Shown one piece after another: positions 47,031 through 57,922 of a DNA stretch of 64,000 bases. The stretch's first letter is position 1; the number at the start of each line of letters is the position of its first letter. Origin of the DNA: Cycas panzhihuaensis. Its lineage: Eukaryota; Cycadophyta. The notes under the pieces are model-generated. The model made no database searches. It had not been told where the DNA came from and worked only from the letters and a program-made list of their open reading frames with translations. The position numbers and the translations under genes were made by a program. The stretch lies in NCBI GenBank assembly GCA_023213395.1, contig CM041465.1:27535741-27599740 (forward strand), written 5' to 3'.

Positions 47031-48330
47031 CCTCTTATTAAGACTTTTCTAGAACTTGGTGAATCCTTTAATTTCGTAGACTATTTCTTTCAATCGCTTA
47101 GTTTAGGTCAGTACTTTGCTATTGAAGCCCCTTCTACCCAATCAAAAATAAAAGATATAGATTTAATTGAAGTTGTTCTTTTGTAATTAGGCTCCCCATC
47201 TACTCTTATTCCTTCAGACTTAACTGATTACTCTTTAGTTTCTTCTTCTTCCATTTATGATGAAGAAGTGGATTCTCACTCCATCGTATCTCATCAGTGT
47301 CTACCCCCAATTGGGCTTGCTTATATAAGTACCTTCCCTCCCATTCAAACTCATTTCTCACAGGTTTTATACTTTCCCTTAGGGTAAATCTAGTGATTCC
47401 TTCTACTACCACTCATTCGATTACTACTTTTTATAGTTTAATTATATATGATTTACCTATTGATGCCTCTTTTCTTGCTCTCACTTCTCTTTCTTTAAGA
47501 CATGGTTAAATAGGAATGAGAGGAGGATGTTGTTGCATCAACACCCAGATCTAGAATCAGGGGGTGAAGATACTAATTCACTTGATATAGGTCAAAATAG
47601 TTGTGACACCTCCACTCTAGTACCAGAAGTTAATTCTGTCTCCACTATCTCTTTTCCTACCCATCATCATGTGGATCCTTCATCATCTTCTCTTACTTTG
47701 ATATCTTGGTCTAACCGTAGCCATGGTGTGAATCATCAAGAGTTTAACCAAATCTTTTCTTCAATTTAGGAGTTCATTAATAGGCCCATTTACTTTTCTC
47801 ATGTTTCTTCGATCATGGAGTTTGTTCCCACTTATTCAAACTCTTTGATTGATCCATCCTTACCTTTTATGAATTTCTCTCTATTTACTTTCCAATCTAA
47901 GAACCTCATCCTCGTTAACCGCTTTCATTTGGATCATTTTAAAAATGATAAGGTGATCATAGAATATCTAGTAGGTTCATCTATTGGTTTTCCTCATAGA
48001 CATTATAAGTTGGGTTTTTCAAGAGTTATAGTTGATCATTGTCAACCCTAAGAGTCTATTTCTTCAATTGAGCCTGCCCCTCTTCATTTCAAGGAAGGAA
48101 ATATAATGCTTATGGAATAAACTATTGATGTAGATTTGGAGATAGAGGATATTCCTATAATTATCAAGTTGAAAGCTAGTTATATTTCCTAAGAGATCAC
48201 TCAATTTAAGTATCTCTTTTATGAGTTCTTCTCAGTTTTTGCATAGGACTATAAATATATGCAAGGCCTTAACTTTCTAAATTTTTAAATATAATATTAT
48301 AGTAATTCCTAGAGTAAAACACAAATAGCA
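47031..48330 (+). pseudogene. GyD linker between protease and RT
   Basis: A Ser-rich region with open stretches at 47297-47509, 47527-47769 and 47815-48051. The last contains HFKNDKVIIEYLVGSS and HYKLGF, the counterpart of the GyG linker at 23462-24082. Then comes an acidic piece (VDLEIEDIPIIIKL) that leads into RT. No enzyme domain is visible. Confidence 0.65.
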
Positions 48331-48369
48331 AAAGGAGTGCCCTATCTACTCATGCCTCTCTCTTACCAT

Positions 48370-49540
48370 TAAGTGAGAAGTTGTTAGGAGCTCAATTCAT
48401 TGAGAGCGTTGACTATTCTTAATGGGTCTCTAACATAGTTCCTGTAGCAAAGAAGAATGGTACGATTCAGATCTATATTGACTTTTATGATATTAATGAT
48501 GCATATCTCAAGGATAATTTTCCTTTTCTCTTTCTTGATCAGATTTAGGATCAAACTATAGGTTTTGAGGGAATGTCTCTTATGGATGGCTTTTTAGGAT
48601 ATAATCAAATTTCTATCACACTTTGTGGCTGCCACAAGATCGATTTCACCACTTCTTGGGGTATCTTCATTTATAAAGTCATTCCATTTAGATTGAAGAA
48701 TGTTGGTGTGATATATGAAAGGGCTATGGTCCATATTTTCCATGACTTGATTGGCAATATTATTGTTATTTATATAGATGATATGCCTACCTTTTCACAC
48801 AAGAGATCTAATCATTTACGTGACTTGAGAATTATTTCTAAATGTGTTTTTGTTGTTACATTAGGGAAGATGTTAGGAAACATTATTTCTTAAGATGGGA
48901 TTATAATTGATCCCAAAAAAATTAAGGCTATTGTCCAAATGTCTCCTCCCAAGACCCAAAAGTAGATCAAATCCTTTCTAGGTAGGCTTGGTTTCTTAAG
49001 ACGTTTCATTGCTAATTTGGCCTTGGATGTTAAGCCTATCACTAATCTTTTAAAGAAAGATGTTGAATTACAATAGAGTCCTCAAGTTCAAGAGTCTTTT
49101 GATAAGTTGAAGTAAGCCTTGGTTTCCTCTCTAGTTCTTACTCTGCCAAGGTATAATAAACTATTCATTTTATACACTTTAGCTACAGAGGAATCATTAG
49201 TAGGGATGTTAGCATAAGAGGATAATTTTAGTAAAGAAAGTTCTATCTATTTCATTAGTAGGACCCTTATGGTAGTTTAACTTCACTATCCTTTTTCTAA
49301 AAAGGAGTGTCTTACTTTAGTTTTCACCACTAAGATGCTGCACTACTACCTCCTTAGAAACAAGGTCTACCTTAGTATTCAATCAGATCCTATAAGTTAT
49401 TTACTTACCAAGTCTAACCTTACTAGTCAGTTAGGTAAGTGATCCTTATTACTTCGAGAGTTTGATCTATAAGTGATTAATAGGAAATCCAAGAAAGGCA
49501 TGATCATCCCTGAGATTATGGTGGATTCTTCTCTTCCCAA
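48370..49540 (+). pseudogene. GyD reverse transcriptase and RNase H
   Basis: RT: VSNIVPVAKKNGTIQIYIDF, NDAYLKDNFPF, SLMDGFLGYNQI, FTTSWGIFIYKVIPFRLKN and the catalytic VIYIDDMPT (48573-48893). RNase H: IYFISRTLMVV, SKKECLTLVFTTK, YYLLRNKVYLSIQSDP and a final stretch to about 49530. It copies element RNA to DNA. The catalytic DD is intact, but stops break the frame. Among the gypsy RTs here this keeps the most motifs. Confidence 0.88.
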
Positions 49541-49689
49541 TCCTGCTAGTCAACTCATTGATGATTCCCTCCCAGATGAATATATCTTCCATATCCAAGG
49601 CATCCCTTTTGATGACTCATGGTATGGGGAGATTAGATTATATCTTTATGATCAATCTTTCCCTTCTCTTGCTACTTTAAAGAAGAGAA

Positions 49690-50875
49690 GATGAATCTAA
49701 GCTACTTCTAAGTAATACCTTTTACTTGATGATGTATTGTATAAGAGTTATTTTGATGGAATTCTATTAAGGTGCCTCTCACCCAATGAATCAATAGTTG
49801 CCTTGATAGAATCCCATAAAGGAGTATACAATGGGCACTTTGGTGGTCCATCGATGGCCCAATGTATTCTTTGTATGGGTTATTATTGGCCTATCTTATT
49901 TAAATATGCCCACTCTTATGTTCAAAAATGCCAAAAATTCCAATCAATATAACTTTGATACACAAGCCTATGTAGGAAATAAAATTAGTAGTTTCATCTT
50001 GGCCTTTTTCCCAATGGGGTCTCGATCTCATTAGAGAGAACTTTCCAACATCATCTAATGGGTATAAGTTCATTTTAACCATGACTGAATATGTTATAAA
50101 ATAGAGTGAAGTTGTCATATTGGTTTTCACTATTGGAAAGATCATTGCTATATTTATATTCCAATATATCATTTGTAGATTTAGGATACCAGATATTATC
50201 ATTACTGATAATGACACTTCATTTTGTAATCCCCATATCAGTGAGTTATGTAATAAGTTTCATATCACCCATAGAATATCTACCCTATATCATCCTTAAG
50301 CAAATGGGCAGGTGTAAGCATTTAACAAGATCTTAGCCAAGATTCTAGCTAAGACAATTACTACCTCTTATGGGGATTGGCACCCCCAGATATATTTAGT
50401 ATTATGGGCCTATAAGCCCTCCATTAGGAATGCTATGGGTATGATGCCATTTCCCCTTATTTATGGTGTAAAAACCGTCCTTCTATTAGAGGTTGAAATT
50501 CCCTCTTTACATGTCTCATTAAAGGAGTTTATTGACGAGATATTTCAGAGGGAATCACATTTTTTAAAGCTTGAGAAATTAGATAAAACACACTTACAGA
50601 CCTTATAGAACAATATGGCATCTAAGGCTAAAGTAAAAGTTGCTTATGATAGGTAGCTTAGACCCAAAAAGTTTAATGTTGGTGATAAATTTTTAAATTT
50701 GGAATATTTATACAATAGATAATGTAAATTTTCTCCTAAATGGACATGACCTTTTTTAATAATTAAAGATCTAATTAATAGAGCTTATTGAATTTTGACG
50801 TTATAAGGACTAGAATTTAAAAGGCCAATTAATTCTTAATATTTGAGAAAATTTCATGCCTAGTAGCATACATAA
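49690..50875 (+). pseudogene. GyD integrase
   Basis: The zinc-binding part (HKGVYNGHFGG, MAQCILCMGYYWP, CQKFQ) is open at 49737-49952. The core shows IIITDNDTSF and ANGQV followed by a stop where the catalytic Glu codon is expected. It continues DWHPQIYLVLWAYKPSIRN and VLLLEVEIPSLHV, and ends RPKKFNVGDKF...SPKWT...LRKFHA near 50868. No chromodomain and no second RNase H between RNase H and integrase. Confidence 0.87.
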
Positions 50876-51215
50876 AACCCCCTCCACAATGAGGATAAAC
50901 TATGACCCCCTCAACAATAAGAATAAACTATGGCTCCAAAGCATTTTCTTTTACCTAATGAGCTAAAACTATGGGTAAACTCCTCTTCTTTCTAATTTCT
51001 TCTTATTTTTACTGAGTGTTGTAGTGCTTTTATGATAGATCCTACTCATAATTATGTAAGTCTTTTTCTCCTTCTAGCATATACACTAATTGTGAGCTTT
51101 CCATCACCATACTTGGATCTCGTTCTCCTTTGGGTTTTGTACTCAAAAGAGAACTTAGGTCCCCAGCCCTATTTTACTTTCATCTTAGAAAGAGAAATGT
51201 CTTTATCAGCTTTAT
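50876..51215 (+). other. GyD sequence after the integrase, cut by CopE
   Basis: It starts with two or three copies of GAATAAACTATG-like words related to tandem field I, so the 3' LTR or its border is here. An open stretch at 51032-51223 is not conserved. The GyD match ends at about 51215. Confidence 0.55.
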
Positions 51216-53271
51216 TTTTGTAGAGATAGAGGATCAGTTACTTAGACTAGACTCCAAAACACTCTCATGCTACTACAATGATGTTATTAAGTATAATGTT
51301 TAGATTCTAAAATTTAGTGAGGGGGGCATACAAAAATTACTCCAAATATTAGAAGCTAATGATAGAGCCTCAAAGGATATATGTTGTAACTCTAAACCAA
51401 TGAGTGTATATCCAACACCATCCTTTGAAGATAGTAGAGTTGACAAAGGTAAAGCCATTATAGAAGAATCATCCTCTCTACCTTTAGTTAACAAAGGTAA
51501 AACAATGGTAGAAGGACCATCTTCCCTAGGTGCATCAACATCCTTCTTACAAAATAATCATTTTAATAAATAAGATGAGAACCAAGAAGTTGAGGAAATA
51601 AGGATCTCATTCCCAACTTGAGGATCTCATGAAGCCTTCCATCTCAACAAAGACATATGACTAAATGAGGTGGGTAAAACTAGCACTCAAAGTGCCCATA
51701 AAGCAAGGACGAAGGAATCATTATATACTAAGCTTGAACCAATAGAACTAGACCTTACTCTTAATAAAGAGCCCTTCTCATACTAGGAAGCTGTAAAACA
51801 TACAATTTAGAGAAATATAATAAACAAAGAATACCAATCTCTCATAAAAAATGGTACTTGGAAGCTCATTGATCTACCACTTGGCATAAATGTAGTCTAA
51901 AATAAATGGGTGTTCAAAAATAAATACAAATTATATGGCACCCTAGAAAAATAAAAGGTGAGGTTGGTAGTTAAAGGATTCATACAAAGAGAAGGTATTG
52001 ACTACACTTAAGTCCTTGCACTTACAACCAAGTGGCCTACAGTTAGAACTCTTATAGCCTTGGCTACTCAACAGGGTTGGAAAATCCACTAGCTTGATAT
52101 TAAGACTATGTTTCTTAATGGAGATCTTGAAAAAGAAATTTATATGGCTCAATCAAAAGGATATGAGATCAAAGGATAAGAGCATAAGGTTTGCATGCTC
52201 ATAAAGTATTTGTATAGCCTTAAACAAGCCCCTCATGCTTGGTTTGCCAAGTTGTCTAAAAGAATGAGGCAACTTGGATATGAGTTTTATAACTACTAAG
52301 ATATTGATGTAATACTATTCATAAAGTGGTAAAAAGACAAAGTCACTTATCTCTTAATCTTTGTGGATGACATGCTAGTAATGGGTAACAATGAATAAAC
52401 AATAAGCTAGCTGAAAAAGGACCTTGGTAAAACATTCAAATTGTATGACCTTAGATTGATAAAATATTACTTGGAAATTGAAGTAACATAAAAGAATAGA
52501 AAATTCTTCCTCTCTTAATAAAATTACATCAACTATCTTTTAACTAAGTTTTAGTTAGAAGATTCTCGACCAATGGCTATACATATGGATCCTAACACTA
52601 AACTCTCAGTTGATGGTGATACTAAGGAGGAAGATGTAACACTCTATTGGAAACCTATAAGTAGTCTCATCTACACTACCAATATAAGGCTAGATATTAC
52701 ACCCTCTATTAGTATTCTTGCATGACATATAATAAATCCTAAGTAGAATCACTAGTAGGCTATAGTTTGAGTGTTAAAATACCTAAGGATAATAAATAAA
52801 TTTGGTCTATTGTATGAATCTAATAATGGATTTAAGCTTTTTATATATATAGACTTAGACTTTGTAGGAGATAAAGATAGAGGAAGACCTACATTTGTAT
52901 ATGTAACGTTTCTTGGAACAACACTAATATCATGGAGATCTAAACAATAGAAGATAGTTGTTGATTCAACTATCGAAGCTAAATACATTGCTACTTCTAA
53001 GACCGACAAGGAGGTGATATAGATTAGAAAATTATTGGAAAAATTAAATATCACCCAAACAAATCTTGTCGACCTTCATGTAGATAATCAATTAGCAATC
53101 CACATGGCAAAAAATCTTATATTTTATGATTGTACTAAATATATAAGTACAAAAATCCATAGGATTAGAGAACTAGTTCATGATGGTATAATTCAACTAG
53201 AATACTAACCCACAACAGAACAAGTGGTTGATATCTTTATCAAACTGTTGCAAAGGGTGAAGTTTGAATAG
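51216..53271 (+). pseudogene. CopE reverse transcriptase and RNase H
   Basis: The hinge with a G6 run (51321-51326) is followed by RT pieces (FVDDMLV near 52365, LDIKTMFLNGDLEKEIYM near 52100) and RNase H pieces, for example ISTKIHRIRELVHD near 53155, ending at TAG 53269-53271. Stops are frequent and mostly at Gln and Trp positions of the family. The frames are much more broken than in CopB. Confidence 0.87.
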
Positions 53272-53747
53272 TTCTAAAGGCAGCTCGACCTTAGGGCCTC
53301 CATCTTCGACTGATCAAAGAAGATGGCAATAGGATTATCATACTCTATTATATTCATAGAAATCCCTTGTGGGTGCAGAAAAATAAGAGTAAGTCTCTAC
53401 TCTATCCTATTCATAAAAAACCCCATGTGGTCACAAAAGGATATGGGTTATATTAGTTTTGGAAAATTAGAACTATGAAAACCTAAAAAAGCATAGAGAT
53501 GACCAAATGGTATATGGAAACTCAATAGATCAAGCTACACATTTAAGTTTCTTGGCTATCAGGATACGTCAAGAGCCACCTTTGCCATTTTGATTTATAG
53601 AAAAGGATGTAGATCTTAGAAAGTTTATGGATTTTTATTCCCTATGAGGGTTTTCCTACAAAAGTATCATTTAGAATTTTAATGTAATAATGAGGCTTAA
53701 ATGAATACCTTATAGAATAGATTTTCTCAAAATGACCTTGCACCATT
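53272..53747 (+). other. CopE 3' untranslated region
   Basis: Shared with CopC 42949-43430. It leads to CACCATTAAGGG, the first half of the polypurine tract, where the TRIM has inserted. The second half (GGGCAGGAT) is at 54113-54121. Confidence 0.85.
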
Positions 53748-53752
53748 AAGGG

Positions 53753-54110
53753 TGTTGGAGTATCCTGCCAGACCCTCAGGTGTTTCTAACCCATCTTTAA
53801 TCGGTTCTGTGGATGTCCTCGACCTGGGTCGAGCCTGGCATGTTTGTGGGTTGTGGCAGGATCAATTCCACCTCGGTCTTTTAGTTTAATGGCAACTTTA
53901 ACATGGTATCAGAGCTGAGGCTAGTGTTCGAAGCACCTTGAGTTTGGCATGGGGGCGGGTGTTAGAGTATCCCTCTGGACCCTTGGGTGTTTCCAACCCA
54001 TCCTTAATCAACTCTATGGGTGTCCTCAACCTAGTTCAAGCTTGGCATGTTTATGGGTTGTGGCAGGATCAATTCCACCTAGGTCTTTTTATTTAACGAC
54101 AACTTCAACA
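53753..54110 (+). mobile_element. TRIM (miniature LTR retrotransposon)
   Basis: Two 151-bp LTRs (53753-53903, 53960-54110) start TGTT(G/A)GAGTATCC and end CAACTT(T/C)AACA. They enclose 56 bp that contain an initiator-Met primer site at once after the first LTR and a GGGGGCGGG polypurine tract just before the second. AAGGG flanks both ends (53748-53752, 54111-54115). There is no coding capacity, so it relied on proteins of another element. The LTRs differ at about 26 of 151 positions by eye, an old insertion. Confidence 0.95.
53904..53915 (+). other. TRIM primer binding site (initiator Met tRNA)
   Basis: TGGTATCAGAGC immediately after the first LTR, the same primer as the copia elements here. 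Confidence 0.93.
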
Positions 54111-54121
54111 AAGGGCAGGAT

Positions 54122-54434
54122 TGAAAAAGGTTAATATGTCAAGGTCATTTATGTAGATTAATTAAGTGACCTTAAGGTATATTGTTAGAATTAGTTTCTT
54201 GTTGAAATATACTTTATGTATATTTAGATATAATTTTAGGTTTATATCATTAGATAAAAAAATCCTAACCCTGATGCTCACCCTTAATAATAAAAGAAGA
54301 AATCTTAAGGAGGGAGTCATTATTCATTCTCACCTCCAAGCTTTACTCTCATATATTATTTTAATCTCTCCTTCATTCTCCATTACTATTGTGTGTATGT
54401 GAGTGATTTATTCCCTAGATCCATCCTTTCTTCA
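54122..54434 (+). repeat. CopE 3' LTR
   Basis: A 313-bp LTR (TGAAAAAGG...CTTTCTTCA), aligned with the other copia LTRs. The flank AGACT follows. Confidence 0.93.
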
Positions 54435-56104
54435 AGACTAGGATATACATATACATGATAACTCTAGATGTTGTTATATAGTCCATTCTAAAAGACTCAA
54501 TCAAGGTGTTAATATTAACACTATCTAAGAGATGACTAGTATGGGGGCAAACCATATAACAACATAAGACATATTTGCAAAAGAATTCAAAACATTTAAG
54601 TCATTGGTAAGATGCGACTAGCATAATTTCTATCAAGGAATATCCTAACTATGATTCCTTAGTTACTAATAAAAGAGCCAAAATATATGCTTGAGAGCTT
54701 AAGACATCTTCTATAGTTAGGGTTTAATTATAAACCATAAATATTAGCATTGCATAAGTAGTAGAGTGATGAATGTGGTTGAAATTACAAATATGTTATT
54801 ATAAAATTAACCTACTTAATTGTTTACAGAACATACACAAATCATTCAGCTTTCCAAAATTCCATTCCCTCATAGACTAATCACATGCATATTGAAGATA
54901 ATGAAATAAACATAATTCTTCTCAATAGCACATGATATAATTCATACAAGCTCCTTTAGCTATAACCTTGATGTTAATCTCTATGAGCATGACCTTTATA
55001 TTCCCTATAATAATTGATATATTCCCTTGAAATCCTTAGGAGTCTAGTATCCTGCACCTAGAATAATCATTATTTCACTTATATTCATCATTTTCTCCTT
55101 CTCACCCACATGAGGACCTACTCCTTGACAATAAAAAGTTGCTTATCCTTTTGTTTGTTACAACATTCATTATTGAAATCATATTATTAGTTTAGTTGAA
55201 ACCCCAAACCATATTTAAAAGATAAAGGTAAGCTCAAGAAATGTTTGATTATTATAATATTAATCATCATAATGTATGGCTAATCATTAGATAAGAATTA
55301 AAGTAAACAACCTATGAACCTATCTAAGCTAGGAGAAATTGACTAGATATAATGAGAATTATTCATTTATCTATAACTCATCTTTCTAGTTATAAACATT
55401 ACTTAAGTTAAGGCTCTATCTATATTAAAACCCTTCTTTTAATTTATTGTTCTTAAATTAATTATATTGGTCATTCATTTTTTCTTAATGGAATTTATCT
55501 TCAAGTAACTAAAAAGAATTATCAATGAATTTATACTTCACTTGAAATGGTTTATTTTATGGGGGCTTAATAGAGAGGATAGGAAGGGGGTCATAAAGAA
55601 TCTATATATTTTAGAATAAAAACTTGTATGCAATAGTAAAAGATCCCTATCCAATAGGAGAATGGATATAAAGAAATATAATATTAGAAATATTTAAGAG
55701 ATAATTAGGAGAAAATATATCAATCCCTTAGATCAAATCCATGAAAATCAATATAGAATAATTCCAAACCTTGATAGAATAAGGGCACTTGAGTATATCT
55801 CATGTAATACCAAAATAATTTTTAGTTGATAAGATTATACTAATCGATCATGTAAGAACAAAATGATCATACATGTTTATAACTATACCCTAGTATTCAA
55901 ATTCTAATAAGAGATTTCCTATATTTTAATTGTAAAGGATAAAGAAAAGGATTAGGAATATTACATATGAGTTATTTAACCATACCTTTATGCAACCTTT
56001 GCATTGTTATAGAGAGCTTATCATTTTCAGTTATGATCTAATGCATGATTATTTTTTATATATCATTATACAATTATGTTCTTATCTTACTCTTATTTTC
56101 TTAT
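54435..56104. other. AT-rich DNA without a recognisable feature
   Basis: No domain, LTR or repeat was recognised on either strand. Its position, downstream of the CopG2 integrase on the minus strand, is where CopG2 RT would be expected, but no FVDD or LDIKTAFL-like motif was found. It may be older decayed repeat DNA. Confidence 0.5.
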
Positions 56105-57595
56105 TATTTTCACTTTGATTTTTAGTACATACCTCCTTAGGTGTTTTATAAACTAGCAATACTAGGCATATTCCTTGATCTCCCCAATAAGGTTTTATTC
56201 ATTTATTTTACAACTCCATTCTATTATGGCACATAGGGAGTTGTATTTTTCATTTCTATTCCATACAACTTGTAGAACTACTCAAACTTATTTGAGTAAA
56301 CCCTACCTCCATCATCAATTATTAATACCTTGATCTTCTTATTTATTCAATTCTCCACCAAGGCTTTAGACTCCTTGAATTTGCTAAAAACTTCATATTT
56401 CTACCTAAGAAATTAAACCTATATATTTCTTAAGAAATTATCTATAAAAGTAATAGAATACTTAGATCCACCTAAAGAGGGTACATTAACTAGTCTAAAT
56501 ACATCACTATGTATCAACTATAGAATCCCTTTCACCCTTTTTATACTAGATAGAAATATTACTCAATTGCATTTTCCATAAATACAATGTTCATAAAATC
56601 CAAATTTAGAGGAGCAATCAAATTTAGAGATATATTAAACCATACCTTTAGAGAATAAACCATAGAATCCTTATTATCTAATGTGGATAAATCTATAATA
56701 TCACAATATATTATTCATAATTGATAGCATATGGGTCTTGTTTACTAGTCCCAACATGTATAGTGCTCATATCAAACTTATAGGGTATTCTAAATTAGAC
56801 CCCTCTTACCAATGTCAATGCTCTTTAAACCGTTTTACAACTTTTTTATTAAAGATCACTTCCATTTCTACATCATCTAATTGATTACCAAATATCAAGC
56901 TCATTATCGAATAAGGAATATTTTTAACATTAGGAATATTTTTAACTCCTTAATTTGTAAACCTTACCTTAACCTTTCCATCATCTATAATCTTATATGG
57001 GTAATTTTCTCCTAAGAAGACTACACCCCCTTTAAAATGTTCATACTAATAGAATTTCTCCCTATAGGGAGTCACATAAAATTAGGTATTAGAGTCAATT
57101 AACTAAGACTTAACATTTGACTACTTACCTAAGGTAGCCAAATATATAACACTTTTAACTTTATTAGAGGACTTTGCTTCTATGAAATAGGTAACTTTAG
57201 GCGGCTTTCCTTTTTGACCCTACATGGCTTTACATTGGCTTCTATAATGACCAAGTTCTTTATACTTTTAGTATATCAGTAGATATCTCTCTAATGATTT
57301 AGATTTTATTCTAGATTTTAATTATTTATTCCTTAGATTTTATTGGGCATAATTTAGTGAATGGCTTTTCACTGCCAATGCATCTTTTATATGATTTTCA
57401 AAAGATTTTTATCTCATGTTTTCTAATAGTAGTATAGTAATAACTTTATTAAACTTTAATATACTAAAAGTAGTATTGTTAAATGCCATTACTAGATTAT
57501 CCTAAGAACTAGGAAGTAAACATAATAAGGTGATATACTTATCTTCTTTAGGTATAGTTATCCTAGTTAAAACTAGCTAGCAAACTAAGGTGTTA
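56105..57595 (-). pseudogene. CopG2 gag C-terminus, protease and integrase fragment
   Basis: Minus strand. A gag segment (PKEDKYITLLCLLPSS, NLVMAFNN) is followed by a zinc knuckle remnant near 57270-57225 (ELGHYRSQC, first two Cys lost). Protease and pre-integrase traces come next, then integrase: LIHSDVFRLVNVPSLGGSKY (56518), FIDNFLR, VLIIDDGGR and TTPYVP..NGVVK.MNKT, in which two Gln codons are stops and the catalytic Glu is Lys. It is a different copia family from CopA, B, C and E. The gag start is on the other side of ElF (60999-61193). No RT was found. Confidence 0.8.
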
Positions 57596-57600
57596 AAAAC

Positions 57601-57910
57601 TATTGGGTGTAATACCTAATTACATAATTAACCTAATGTAATCTCTCTCTATATTATTTATATTTTATATTTGAGGTTGTAGGCCACATAGAGATGTGTG
57701 TTACCTTTAGATTGACTAATGAGATTCTCTTATAAATGGTAAGTATGTATTATAAGTATGTATACTATCATTCTTTCTAATTTAAGTTTTAGCCAATTCT
57801 CCATATCTGGTGTTCATTTATTATACATACTTTATTTTATTCATTCATCATTATTATATCTTTAACTCACCATTATTCTTTATATGTATTGTATATTTTA
57901 ATTTCTAACA
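57601..57910 (+). repeat. ElF 5' LTR
   Basis: It starts TATTGGGTGTAATAC (TGTTAAGTGTAATAC in the 3' LTR) and ends TTTCTAACA. Confidence 0.9.
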
Positions 57911-57922
57911 TAGTATTAGAGC
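57911..57922 (+). other. ElF primer binding site (initiator Met tRNA)
   Basis: TAGTATTAGAGC, two transitions away from TGGTATCAGAGC, directly after the LTR. Confidence 0.85.

Larger units (their letters stand above)
6980..51215 (+). mobile_element. GyD, outer Ty3/gypsy (Tat-like) element, ends uncertain
   Basis: Plus-strand gag, protease, RT, RNase H and integrase follow in gypsy order at 43.9-50.9 kb. CopC (10183-43748) interrupts it, so its 5' LTR lies left of 10178 and finishes just after 43753. The 5' LTR is tied to the element by shared wording: ATTTTC then TACCT...AATGAGCTAAAACTATG occurs both at about 6970-7060 and at about 50970-50990, after the integrase. The exact left end and the target duplication were not found. 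The 3' LTR is cut at about 51215 where CopE begins. The given limits are approximate. Confidence 0.65.
51216..54434 (+). mobile_element. CopE, 5'-truncated copia element
   Basis: It begins within the integrase-RT hinge (AGAGATAGAGGATCAG at 51222, the same wording as CopC at 40897). It contains RT, RNase H, a 3' untranslated region and a 3' LTR, but no 5' LTR, leader, gag or integrase. The TRIM at 53753-54110 interrupts it. No target duplication can be tested because the 5' end is missing. Confidence 0.88.

Noticed and set aside
53949-54134. 61-codon open stretch near the TRIM
   Set aside because: It crosses the TRIM right LTR into CopE and has no coding support.
54435-56104. CopG2 reverse transcriptase
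   Set aside because: Expected here by order, but no RT motif could be found on the minus strand.
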